Shown here: positions 36,078 to 44,271 of the stretch, piece after piece
How the letters are laid out: every line of letters starts with the position of its first letter
Numbering within the stretch: the stretch's first letter is position 1
From: Glaciecola blandensis
GTDB taxonomy: Bacteria > Pseudomonadota > Gammaproteobacteria > Enterobacterales > Alteromonadaceae
Assembly (NCBI RefSeq): GCF_031846165.1
Contig: NZ_JAVRIE010000005.1
Span: 186,001 to 250,000 of the forward strand
Direction: 5' to 3'
DNA: 64,000 nucleotides
Position numbers and translations under genes: made by a program
Notes under the pieces: generated by a model
Seen by the model: the letters and a program-made list of their open reading frames with translations, nothing else
What the model was told of the DNA's origin: nothing
The model's database searches: none

Positions 36078-36521
36078 TTACTGACATTTTTGGCACACGC
36101 CATGTGCTTCTATTGTCTGTCTTTCAATAACGAAGGCATTTTGCTTTGCTTGCGCTTCTAAGGTTTCTTTCACACCCGCGGATTGGATCTCTTGAACATC
36201 CCCACAAGTATCACAAATTAAAAACTGTACAGGGTGGCTGCAACCAAAGTGGTGGCAAGCCATGAATGCATTGGTAGATTCTACTTTATGAACTAAGCCT
36301 AGATCTAAAAAGAAATCGAGTGCACGGTACACAGTCGGGGGTTTAGCATTGTCGTCCGTCTTGCGTAATTCATCCAGAAGGTCATAGGCTCCGATAGCAC
36401 TTTCTTGCGCCAATAAAATCTGATAAACACGCTCACGTATGGGCGTTAATCTTGCGCCTTTTAAGTCGCAAAAGGACTTTGCTTTAACCAATATCGCTTG
36501 ATTTTGCTCAGATAACGTCAA
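36078..36521 (-). CDS. zur: Zinc uptake regulator Zur (Fur family)
   Basis: A 147-residue Fur-family repressor. The winged helix (about 20-85) has RLTPIRERVYQILL and PPTVYRALDFFLDLGLVHKVE. The dimerisation/metal domain has ACHHFGCSH, CDTCGDVQE and a final CQKCQ, i.e. two CxxC structural zinc sites. The Zur subfamily is suggested by SAIGAYDLLDELR, as in E. coli Zur. An ATG frame reaches 36629, but those extra residues do not fit the family. A TTG at 36521 with AAGGA eight bases before gives the expected length, so I use it. The protein would repress zinc-uptake genes when zinc is replete. No target site was identified. Confidence 0.83.
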   Translation of the reverse strand: MTLSEQNQAILVKAKSFCDLKGARLTPIRERVYQILLAQESAIGAYDLLDELRKTDDNAKPPTVYRALDFFLDLGLVHKVESTNAFMACHHFGCSHPVQFLICDTCGDVQEIQSAGVKETLEAQAKQNAFVIERQTIEAHGVCQKCQ

Positions 36522-36721
36522 CGCTTTATTCCTTCCACTGCCATTCTTGCATGATAGGATCAGTATAACACTAGAGTGATCTTGAACAACTACTATAGAT
36601 TGGTTTTTCTCCAAAATAAGCCGATACATTCGTTGTTTTTATCAGTATATTAATTACTAACATGACGCTTACCAGCAATCTAATGGGGTTTGCGCAAGAC
36701 TAACAGTAACAATGGGTTTTT

Positions 36722-37540
36722 ATGGCACAGACTCTACGCAATATCACGAAACGCTATTTCGTTTTCTCTAATGACCGCTTACTTGTTCCAGCACAAGCTG
36801 ATCTGAGTTTGGGTGTGAACCTGCTCGCCGATTTACCCATCGATGTGTTTGCTGAGTACACGGAACAAGTCGTTAGTATCCGCGCGATTGACAAAGTGGA
36901 ACATCACCTAGTCGATGCGCAAAAGGAGCTTTTAGAACACCCTGATGTACGCTCCGTTAGTCTGCGGGAAATAGTGAGCACTATGCCCCGAGAAGATTTT
37001 CAACATGTCGCACAAGCTTGGCAATATGCGGTGTTTTTAAGAAATCACCAATTCTGTGGCCGTTGTGGTTCAAGAATGGATAGAGTGCAATGGGAAATGG
37101 CAATGCATTGTCATACTTGCCATCATCGCTGTTACCCTCGAGTATCTCCTTGTATTATTGTGGCGATACGCAGCGGCAACAAAATATTATTGGCGCAAGG
37201 AGCGCGGCAGAAAGAGGCTGGTTTTTATTCTACACTTGCAGGCTTTGTTGAAAGCGGCGAGACACTCGAAGAGGCTGTGCATCGTGAAGTCTTTGAAGAG
37301 GTTGGTGTTAAAGTAAAAAATGTAGAATACTTCAATAGTCAGCCATGGCCATTTCCTCATTCATTGATGGTGGGTTACTTAGCGGAATATGACGAGGGTG
37401 AGATAGTCGTCGATGGCAAAGAAATACATAAAGCAGATTGGTTCGACATCGACAATCTACCCGTAGTGCCACCAAAATTTTCCATTGCTGGGCGTTTAAT
37501 TGAGGAAACGCAAAAAAGAATGGCGCAAGATAAGATATAA
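36722..37540 (+). CDS. nudC: NADH pyrophosphatase / NAD-RNA decapping Nudix hydrolase NudC
   Basis: A 272-residue protein. The central zinc ribbon is CGRCG ... CHTCHHRCYPR (about 117-140). The Nudix box is GFVESGETLEEAVHREVFEEVGV (about 176-198, given with short flanks). The NudC-specific SQPWPFPHSLM follows near residue 213. It hydrolyses NAD(H) and removes NAD caps from RNA. It is divergent from zur (200 bp between the two starts) and precedes hemE by about 105 bp, with a small hairpin between them. Confidence 0.95.
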   Translation: MAQTLRNITKRYFVFSNDRLLVPAQADLSLGVNLLADLPIDVFAEYTEQVVSIRAIDKVEHHLVDAQKELLEHPDVRSVSLREIVSTMPREDFQHVAQAWQYAVFLRNHQFCGRCGSRMDRVQWEMAMHCHTCHHRCYPRVSPCIIVAIRSGNKILLAQGARQKEAGFYSTLAGFVESGETLEEAVHREVFEEVGVKVKNVEYFNSQPWPFPHSLMVGYLAEYDEGEIVVDGKEIHKADWFDIDNLPVVPPKFSIAGRLIEETQKRMAQDKI

Positions 37541-37561
37541 TGCCTGAGTAATCCCAAATTC

Positions 37562-37595
37562 AGCTTGCGATTATTGTGTGCAAGCTATGTTTTTT
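37562..37595 (+). terminator. Possible terminator after nudC
   Basis: A 7-bp stem AGCTTGC / GCAAGCT with an 11-base loop, followed within four bases by six T residues. It is weaker than the other terminators here but well placed, before hemE. Confidence 0.5.
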
Positions 37596-37645
37596 CACAA
37601 CAGATCCAAGTTTTAAGATCAGTTTACATTTTAGTAGAGTAAAGA

Positions 37646-38710
37646 ATGACCCCATTGAAGAACGATAGATATTTACGTGCCTTGTTAAAGCAGCCTGTTG
37701 ACGTCACTCCGGTATGGATGATGCGTCAAGCTGGACGATATTTACCGGAATATAAAGCAACACGTGCAGAAGCGGGTGATTTTATGGCTTTATGTACAAA
37801 TCCAGAACTGGCTTGTGAAGTCACTCTTCAACCACTAAGACGTTTTCCCTTAGACGCCGCTATTTTATTTTCGGACATATTGACTATTCCTGATGCCATG
37901 GGCTTAGGTCTGTATTTTGAAACTGGCGAAGGCCCTAAATTTAAACAGCCTATTGTAGACAAAGCTGGGGTTGATAATTTACCTATTCCTGATCCAGAAG
38001 ACGAACTTAAGTATGTGATGGATGCTGTTCGTACTATTCGCAAAAACCTCAAGGGCGAAGTGCCCTTAATTGGGTTCTCAGGAAGCCCTTGGACTCTGGC
38101 TACTTACATGATTGAAGGTGGTTCTAGTAAAGCGTTTACTAAAATAAAGAAAATGGCCTTCGCTGATCCAGAAATTTTGCACGCGCTGTTAGATAAGTTA
38201 GCTGACTCTGTTATTTTGTATTTGAACGCACAAATAGCAGCAGGTGCTCAATCTGTCATGATATTTGATACTTGGGGCGGAGTGTTAAGTCCGCGCGACT
38301 ACAAACTCTTCTCTTTACAGTATATGGAAAAAATCGTTGCTGGTTTGACTCGCGAATATGATGGTCAAAAGGTACCCGTTACGCTTTTCACTAAAAATGG
38401 TGGTATGTGGCTTGAGTCTATAGCTGCGACAGGCTGTGATGCCGTTGGTTTAGATTGGACCATTGATATTGCAGAGGCCAAAGCACGTGTAGGCGACAAA
38501 GTTGCCTTACAAGGTAATATGGATCCAAGCATTCTATATGCGCCAGCGCCTCGCATTGAGCAAGAAGTTCAAGATATTTTGGCAGGCTTTGGTGAAGGCG
38601 AAGGCCATGTATTCAATCTTGGACACGGCATTCATTTAGATGTGCCACCAGAAAATGCGGGTGTGTTTGTTGACGCTGTGCATAAATACAGCGCGCAATA
38701 TCATAAGTAA
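37646..38710 (+). CDS. hemE: Uroporphyrinogen decarboxylase HemE
   Basis: A 354-residue enzyme, exactly the E. coli length. The UROD signatures are both visible: PVWMMRQAGRYLPEY near residue 21 and the GFSGSPWTLATYMIEGG stretch near residue 144. IFDTWGGVLSP and NLGHGIH are also present. It decarboxylates uroporphyrinogen III to coproporphyrinogen III in haem synthesis. hemH, another haem gene, lies 25 kb away at the window's end, so the pathway is not clustered. Confidence 0.98.
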   Translation: MTPLKNDRYLRALLKQPVDVTPVWMMRQAGRYLPEYKATRAEAGDFMALCTNPELACEVTLQPLRRFPLDAAILFSDILTIPDAMGLGLYFETGEGPKFKQPIVDKAGVDNLPIPDPEDELKYVMDAVRTIRKNLKGEVPLIGFSGSPWTLATYMIEGGSSKAFTKIKKMAFADPEILHALLDKLADSVILYLNAQIAAGAQSVMIFDTWGGVLSPRDYKLFSLQYMEKIVAGLTREYDGQKVPVTLFTKNGGMWLESIAATGCDAVGLDWTIDIAEAKARVGDKVALQGNMDPSILYAPAPRIEQEVQDILAGFGEGEGHVFNLGHGIHLDVPPENAGVFVDAVHKYSAQYHK

Positions 38711-39056
38711 GTAGATGAAATTTTTATACGGCCTGATTATAGCGTCTATGTTGATAATTTAGGCCGTATTTTAGCTCTTTATGCGCCATTGCGCCTTCCG
38801 ACCCTAGAATCAACGACATCTCGCTTCTTACTCATGGTCACCCTGCTTGGGTTGAACCGCTCTACAATGACATTACTCGTTATTTTAATCGCTTTAAGCA
38901 CACACCATAGTCAGTATTTATCGCTTTATGGACGAATTGCACCAAAGTAAGTGATATTTGCTGCAATTTAAATCGGCTTTCCTCTATCTTATTCCTCGTA
39001 GTTAAAAACAACAGCTTGTACACAAACGTACCCAAACTAATAAAGAGGAATACAAA
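38711..39056. other. 346-bp intergenic region with a hemE-proximal hairpin
   Basis: The region holds a 9-bp inverted repeat ATACGGCCT (38726-38734) / AGGCCGTAT (38761-38769) with a 26-base loop and a short T stretch. It may serve as the hemE terminator. The next ~280 bp contain only short frames without good starts. One (38833-38949) would encode a hydrophobic 38-residue peptide, and another reading frame has protein-like composition but no start codon. I cannot support either as a gene. Confidence 0.45.
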
Positions 39057-39533
39057 ATGAAATTACCAACTATCTTAAGAGCAACCGCCGTGGCAACTAC
39101 ACTGGCATTCAGTGCCTTCACATTTGCTGCAGACGTTGATCACAACGCAAACGCAAATGACGTAGCCATTCAGGGTTATGACACAGTTTCTTACTTTACA
39201 CCTGGTGCGCCAGTAAAAGGTTCAAGTGACTTTACTGCAACATATAAAAATGCAATTTATAAGTTTTCTAGCGCTGAAAACCGTGATGCGTTTAAACAAG
39301 ATCCTGCCAAATATGCACCACAATATGGCGGTTTTTGTGCCTTCGGCGTGACTATGAATCGCAAGTTTGATACTGATCCTTTGGCGTTTAAAATAGTCGA
39401 TGAAAAACTCTACTTGAATCTTAATTCGCAGGTGCAAGAGCGTTGGTTAACTGACGTTGATGGTTTTATCAACACAGCAGAACAAAACTGGGGTGGCATT
39501 AAAGCGAAGCCAGATTCAGTTTTAGCGGAATAA
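39057..39533 (+). CDS. Secreted YHS-domain protein
   Basis: A 158-residue protein with a signal peptide (1-25, cleavage after TFAA). A single YHS domain follows (about 38-90; IQGYDTVSYFTPG, KFSSAENRDAFKQDPAKYAPQYGGFCAFGV). YHS domains are short metal-binding modules, and the periplasmic versions often carry the pattern seen here with one conserved Cys. A strong AGAGGAA ribosome-binding site precedes the ATG and a terminator follows, so it is a single-gene unit. A role in copper or iron handling is only suggested by the family. Confidence 0.87.
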   Translation: MKLPTILRATAVATTLAFSAFTFAADVDHNANANDVAIQGYDTVSYFTPGAPVKGSSDFTATYKNAIYKFSSAENRDAFKQDPAKYAPQYGGFCAFGVTMNRKFDTDPLAFKIVDEKLYLNLNSQVQERWLTDVDGFINTAEQNWGGIKAKPDSVLAE

Positions 39534-39567
39534 CGACTAGCTATTTGTAAACGCGTGGTCACGCAAC

Positions 39568-39600
39568 ACCGCACTCTCTAGCTTGGTAGTGCGGTTTTTT
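39568..39600 (+). terminator. Rho-independent terminator after the YHS gene
   Basis: An 8-bp stem ACCGCACT / AGTGCGGT with a 12-base loop, followed by a run of six T. It lies between the YHS gene and the convergent queG gene. Confidence 0.85.
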
Positions 39601-39638
39601 GCTTTAAGTTTATGTGATCGAATGTCGCTCTCGGGAAA

Positions 39639-40817
39639 TTAAGCGTGTTTGGGCATTCCTTTCTCTACGCTTCGCGCAAGCCGCAGGTTTTGTCGGTGAA
39701 AGCGAGTGCGTGCTTGCGATTCACTATTTGGAATTTCTTGAAGACTATTGAGCTCTTCCAGGGCCCATTCAATATGTTCTCTAACCATATCATCCGGAAA
39801 ATCAGAGGCGACTTGCAGTGCGTCGATTAAGACATGTAGTTCTTCAGTTGAAGTAGGAATGATATTCCCTATACCAACGGCGAGGTTCCGTTTCCATTTT
39901 TTGTATCCTATACGACGAATTGCCGACCCTTCTGTATGACTTAAGAATTCTTCTTCTGTCCAAGAAAATAAATCCACTAAGCTGCGATTATGAAGCTGCT
40001 GTCGCGCAAAAAAGTCTTTTTCTTCGGTTACTTCAGCGTACTTGTTCCAAGGGCAGATGAGCTGACAATCGTCACAACCATATACGCGATTCCCAATCGC
40101 CTTGCGATATTTCAGCGGAATGGCCTTGTCATTTTCAATCGTGAGGTATGAAATGCACTTGCGTGCGTCAACCACATACGGTTCTACTATTGCTTCAGTG
40201 GGGCAAATTGAGATACAGGCAGTACACTTTCCGCATTTTTCTTGCACGGGATCGTCAACAGGTAGGGGTAAGTTGATAAAAAGCTCACCCAAGAAAAAAT
40301 ACGAACCAGCTGATTCATTTAGGGTAAGAGAGTGTTTACCAGTCCAGCCTAAACCTGCTTTTTCCGCAATTGCGTGTTCAAGCACGGGAGCTGAATCAAC
40401 AAAAGGTCGAAAGCTTAAGTCTGCTGTGAACTCACTGATTTTATCCGCGAGTTGCTGCAGACGTTTGCGTATCACTTTGTGATAATCGCGCCCTAATGCA
40501 TATCGACTAATGTAAGCGGTAGAGGATGATGTTAAATTTTTTGCAAATGAAGCATCTGGTGGCAAGTAATCTAAGCGTACGCTGATGATTCGGAGTGTGC
40601 CAGGTAGCAATTCTTCAGGAAGTAAGCGTTTTTCGACGTTACGTTCAAGAAAACTCATTTCCCCCTGAAATCCTTTCTCTAACCAACGTTTGAGAGCGGC
40701 TTCGTGCTGACTCAGATCAATATCACTGATACCAACTTGTTGAAACCCTAGCGCCTTTCCCCAAGTCTTGATATTGTCAGCAAGCTGATTTACATCTATT
40801 GAATTAATTACGGACAT
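39639..40817 (-). CDS. queG: Epoxyqueuosine reductase QueG
   Basis: A 392-residue cobalamin- and iron-sulfur-dependent reductase that makes the last step of queuosine in tRNA. The ferredoxin-like clusters are CGKCTACISICPTEAI (about 197-212) and CDDCQLICPWN (about 246-256). The N-terminus (VNQLADNIKTWGKALGFQQVGISD) matches the family. An ATG frame begins 36 bp upstream, but the ATG at 40817 fits the family start and has a TGGAA ribosome-binding site. It diverges from nnr, with only 19 bp between the two starts, so their promoters must overlap or lie inside each other's 5' ends. Confidence 0.95.
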   Translation of the reverse strand: MSVINSIDVNQLADNIKTWGKALGFQQVGISDIDLSQHEAALKRWLEKGFQGEMSFLERNVEKRLLPEELLPGTLRIISVRLDYLPPDASFAKNLTSSSTAYISRYALGRDYHKVIRKRLQQLADKISEFTADLSFRPFVDSAPVLEHAIAEKAGLGWTGKHSLTLNESAGSYFFLGELFINLPLPVDDPVQEKCGKCTACISICPTEAIVEPYVVDARKCISYLTIENDKAIPLKYRKAIGNRVYGCDDCQLICPWNKYAEVTEEKDFFARQQLHNRSLVDLFSWTEEEFLSHTEGSAIRRIGYKKWKRNLAVGIGNIIPTSTEELHVLIDALQVASDFPDDMVREHIEWALEELNSLQEIPNSESQARTRFHRQNLRLARSVEKGMPKHA

Positions 40818-40836
40818 TTTCCACGGACACAATCGC

Positions 40837-42336
40837 ATGTTGCATAAAAACACAAAATCCAGTTTAACACAGAAACTCTATCGCGCTGACCAAGTTAAGC
40901 ATCTTGAACTCGAAGCCGCTGCAAAAGTGGGCTTGAGTAAATTTGAGTTGATGCAGCGAGCAGGCAAAGCCGTCTTTGAATGTTGCCTTTCACTGATGCC
41001 CAATACCGAAACCTACCTGATATTAGTTGGTGTAGGTAACAATGCTGGCGACGGTTATATTACTGCCTTGAATGCGGTGAACGCAGGTAAAAAGGTTATT
41101 TTGTGTGCGATTGAACCAGAACGAGAAGTGACCGGTGATGTAGCTCGAGCTCAAAAAGCCTGGTTGGACAATGGCGGTCAGGTCGAAGCATTTTCGGTAG
41201 ATATGCTTGAGCGTTGTGACATTGTCATTGATGCCCTACTGGGTATTGGCATTGTGGGTATTATTCGTAACGAGTTCGCGGATGTTATCGATGCTATTAA
41301 TCAATCGGGATTACCTGTATTGAGTGTCGACCTCCCCAGCGGTTTAGATGCAGACACAGGTGAATCTCTCGGGCGCTGCATTCAAGCGGATATTACAATC
41401 ACATTCATTGGCATTAAGCTTGGCCTAACTACTGGCGCAGGCAAGCAATCATGTGGCCAACTAGTGTTTGAAGACTTAGGCATTGGTAAAGCCTTTGCTG
41501 AAATCGCAAGAAGTGACGCAAGTGCGCTCGACATTGCTCACTTCAAAGGTTTAGCGCCACGCCCTGTGCACAGTCACAAGGGGTCTTATGGTCGTCTTTT
41601 GTGCGTTGGTGGTAACGCAGGTATGGCCGGGGCTATACGCCTAAGCGCAGAAGCTGCTTTACGTAGCGGTACAGGTTTGGTCAAAGTATACGCTCACAGT
41701 GCTTCGCAAGTGCAAATAAGCGCGGGCCGCCCTGAAATCATGGTGACATCTGAAGGATTAGAAGAAGCGCTAGAGTGGGCTACCTGTATTGTAATCGGGC
41801 CAGGCCTTGGGCAAAACGAGTGGAGTAAGGCAACTTACGACACTGTCATTACCTATTGTCAGAATAATCCAAAGCCAATGGTCATTGATGCCGATGCTTT
41901 AAATATCATGGCGAATACAGCGTCATTCGTAACGATCCCGGACTGTGTTTTCACCCCACATAGTGGTGAGGCTGCGCGTTTATTAAATGTGAGTGTTGAA
42001 GAGGTAGAAAACAGTCGGTTTATTTTTGCACGCCAATGTGCAGAGCGTTATCACACGACCTGCGTATTAAAAGGGGCTGGCACAATTATTGATAATGAAG
42101 AAAAATCTTGGGTATGCCGTCACGGTAACCCTGGAATGGCTACCGCGGGTATGGGTGATGTTCTAGCTGGCATTATTGGCTCTCTCATGGCGCAGGGTGT
42201 TGAAACTGATCTGGCGTGTCAGTATGGCGTATCATTACACGCTAAAGCGGGGGATTTAGTCGCCCAAGAAAAAGGCCAGCGCGGTTTACTGGCGAGTGAT
42301 TTATTCGATACTGTGAGGTTATTAATCAACGAATGA
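40837..42336 (+). CDS. nnr: Bifunctional NAD(P)H-hydrate epimerase / ADP-dependent dehydratase Nnr
   Basis: A 499-residue fusion of YjeF_N epimerase (about 10-215; GVGNNAGDGYI, DALLGIG, DLPSGLDADTG) and YjeF_C dehydratase (about 225-495; VIGPGLGQ, DADALN, HSGEAARLL, GNPGMATAGMGDVLAG). It repairs hydrated NADH and NADPH. It is the first gene of the nnr-tsaE-amiB-mutL-miaA-hfq-hflXKC series and overlaps tsaE by 4 bp (ATGA). Confidence 0.96.
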   Translation: MLHKNTKSSLTQKLYRADQVKHLELEAAAKVGLSKFELMQRAGKAVFECCLSLMPNTETYLILVGVGNNAGDGYITALNAVNAGKKVILCAIEPEREVTGDVARAQKAWLDNGGQVEAFSVDMLERCDIVIDALLGIGIVGIIRNEFADVIDAINQSGLPVLSVDLPSGLDADTGESLGRCIQADITITFIGIKLGLTTGAGKQSCGQLVFEDLGIGKAFAEIARSDASALDIAHFKGLAPRPVHSHKGSYGRLLCVGGNAGMAGAIRLSAEAALRSGTGLVKVYAHSASQVQISAGRPEIMVTSEGLEEALEWATCIVIGPGLGQNEWSKATYDTVITYCQNNPKPMVIDADALNIMANTASFVTIPDCVFTPHSGEAARLLNVSVEEVENSRFIFARQCAERYHTTCVLKGAGTIIDNEEKSWVCRHGNPGMATAGMGDVLAGIIGSLMAQGVETDLACQYGVSLHAKAGDLVAQEKGQRGLLASDLFDTVRLLINE

Positions 42337-42803
42337 AAACGGTCAATGTTGCCTGTATTGAAGAAGACAATACAAAACAATTAGCGATAAGTTTGGCGGC
42401 GGGTTTAAGGGCAGTTGGACTCGGTGGACTCACTATTTATTTGGAAGGTGATTTGGGAGCGGGCAAAACGACATTCACGCGTCACCTTATTCAAGCGTTA
42501 GGTCATCAAGGTAGTGTAAAGAGCCCAACCTACACTTTAGTTGAACCTTATGAAATAAATGATATCAAAGTATATCACTTTGACTTATATCGTTTGGCTG
42601 ATCCCGAAGAACTGGAGTTTATGGGGATTCGAGATTATTTCAATGCGCAGAGTATGAGTTTAATAGAGTGGCCACAAAAGGGTTGGGGCTTATTAGCACC
42701 AGCAGATGTACATATCGACATTACTATTGATGGTAATGATAGACGGTTTAGTCTGCAGGCGAAAACTGACGCTGGGGATAAGCTCTTAGCACAGGTATTT
42801 TAA
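42333..42803 (+). CDS. tsaE: tRNA t6A-modification ATPase TsaE
   Basis: A 156-residue P-loop protein with Walker A EGDLGAGKTTFTRHL (about residues 39-53), the switch-like SPTYTLVEPYE, and FDLYRLADPEELEFMG. It works with TsaB/TsaC/TsaD to form threonylcarbamoyl-adenosine at A37 of ANN-decoding tRNAs. Its start overlaps the nnr stop by four bases, the standard arrangement in gammaproteobacteria. Confidence 0.96.
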   Translation: MKTVNVACIEEDNTKQLAISLAAGLRAVGLGGLTIYLEGDLGAGKTTFTRHLIQALGHQGSVKSPTYTLVEPYEINDIKVYHFDLYRLADPEELEFMGIRDYFNAQSMSLIEWPQKGWGLLAPADVHIDITIDGNDRRFSLQAKTDAGDKLLAQVF

Positions 42804-42899
42804 GGACGCCGCTGGCTTGGATGGATAATATGGGCAGTAAGGATTTTATGTTATTATCAAGATTCAAATCGAGTAGTAAGCTAATAATAATAAAAAACG

Positions 42900-44234
42900 A
42901 TGAAAATTTTTAATCTAACCCGCCACATCATTACCTTGTTGGCCTTTGTGATTTTTGGCTTAAATGCTAATGCTCAAACAAAAGGTGATATTGAGGCAGT
43001 ACGCATTTCCCCCGCAAATGAAAATACTCGCGTTGTGCTTGACGTGAGTAAAGAGACGAGTTTTTCATATTTTCGTTTACGGTCCCCTGAACGTTTAGTG
43101 GTAGACTTAAAAAACACTAATCGCGATTTTTCTTTCGACAACATCGACAATCAAAGCAGCCTTATAAAACGCATTCGCCACTCGACACCTAAGTCCAAAT
43201 CAGACTTGCGAATGGTCATAGAGCTTACTAAAGCGGTCGAACCAGGGGTGTTCTCCCTGAATCCAACCTCAGATTTTGGGCATCGTGTTGTTATCGATTT
43301 AAAAGATCCAAACCCAAGACCGGTGGCAACCAATACTGCTGCACCTAAAAGAGATAAGGACATTGTCATTGTGATCGATGCGGGTCATGGTGGCGCAGAT
43401 CCAGGCTCCATCGGACCCAAAGGCACCTACGAAAAAAACATCACACTTAGCATTAGCAAAATGCTTGAAAAACGCATTAATGAAGAGCCTGGTTTACGTG
43501 CGGTGATGACCCGTTCAGGTGATTACTACATCAGTCCAAACGATCGCCCAGATGTTGCCACTAAAGAAAATGCCGACTTACTCGTATCGATACATGCGGA
43601 TGCATTTAGTACACCTCAACCGCGAGGTGGCTCAGTATGGGTGTTATCTAAGGGACGCGCTGATACGGAACTCGGTCGTTTGTTAGAAAGGACTGAGCGA
43701 GACTCACAATTACTGGGCTCGGCAGCCGACGTTATTGGTGATAGAGATACCGAGCGTTACTTTGCTGAAACTATTTTTAATATGTCGATGGATTTGTCAC
43801 GTGCCTCGAGTTATGACATCAGCAACAAAGTGATCAAAGAAATGAAAAAGGTCACAAAGATGCATAAACGCAGCCCACAAAGCGCAAGCTTTGCGGTATT
43901 GACTGCGCCAGAAACGCCTTCTATTTTGGTCGAGGTAGGCTTTATCTCTAATCCTCAAGAAGAAAAAAACTTGAACTGGCGTGCTTACCGTCAGCAGTTA
44001 GCTGACTCTCTGTTTCGTTCAATTAAACTCTACTTTAGAAATACACCACCAGACGGCACTTTGTGGGCACAAGAGCGTGATAACGAACCGCGTAAACACA
44101 AAGTGAAGAGCGGCGAGTCATTATCATTATTAGCTCAGCGTTATAATGTCGAACTGGACCGCCTAAAAGAAGCTAACAAACTCGATGGTGATTTGGTTAG
44201 AATAGGCCAAGTATTAATCATTCCTGCATACTAG
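42900..44234 (+). CDS. amiB: N-acetylmuramoyl-L-alanine amidase (AmiB-type, AMIN-Amidase_3-LysM)
   Basis: A 444-residue periplasmic cell-wall hydrolase. A signal peptide (about 1-25, NANAQ) is followed by an AMIN domain (about 30-140) for septal targeting. The Amidase_3 catalytic domain (about 158-375) has zinc ligands in IDAGHGGADPGS, the conserved Glu in GTYEKN, and SIHADAF. A C-terminal LysM (about 398-443, HKVKSGESLSLLAQRYNV) binds peptidoglycan. It splits daughter cells by cleaving the stem peptide from muramic acid. It is 96 bp after tsaE. Confidence 0.95.
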   Translation: MKIFNLTRHIITLLAFVIFGLNANAQTKGDIEAVRISPANENTRVVLDVSKETSFSYFRLRSPERLVVDLKNTNRDFSFDNIDNQSSLIKRIRHSTPKSKSDLRMVIELTKAVEPGVFSLNPTSDFGHRVVIDLKDPNPRPVATNTAAPKRDKDIVIVIDAGHGGADPGSIGPKGTYEKNITLSISKMLEKRINEEPGLRAVMTRSGDYYISPNDRPDVATKENADLLVSIHADAFSTPQPRGGSVWVLSKGRADTELGRLLERTERDSQLLGSAADVIGDRDTERYFAETIFNMSMDLSRASSYDISNKVIKEMKKVTKMHKRSPQSASFAVLTAPETPSILVEVGFISNPQEEKNLNWRAYRQQLADSLFRSIKLYFRNTPPDGTLWAQERDNEPRKHKVKSGESLSLLAQRYNVELDRLKEANKLDGDLVRIGQVLIIPAY

Positions 44235-44271
44235 CCGCACACGCGACTATAACCAAAAGCGATCGATAACG

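Noticed and set aside
38770..38950. Possible small gene or gene remnant between hemE and the YHS gene
   Set aside because: One frame has protein-like composition (HGHPAWVEPLYND) but no start codon; the other gives a 38-residue hydrophobic peptide without a ribosome-binding site.
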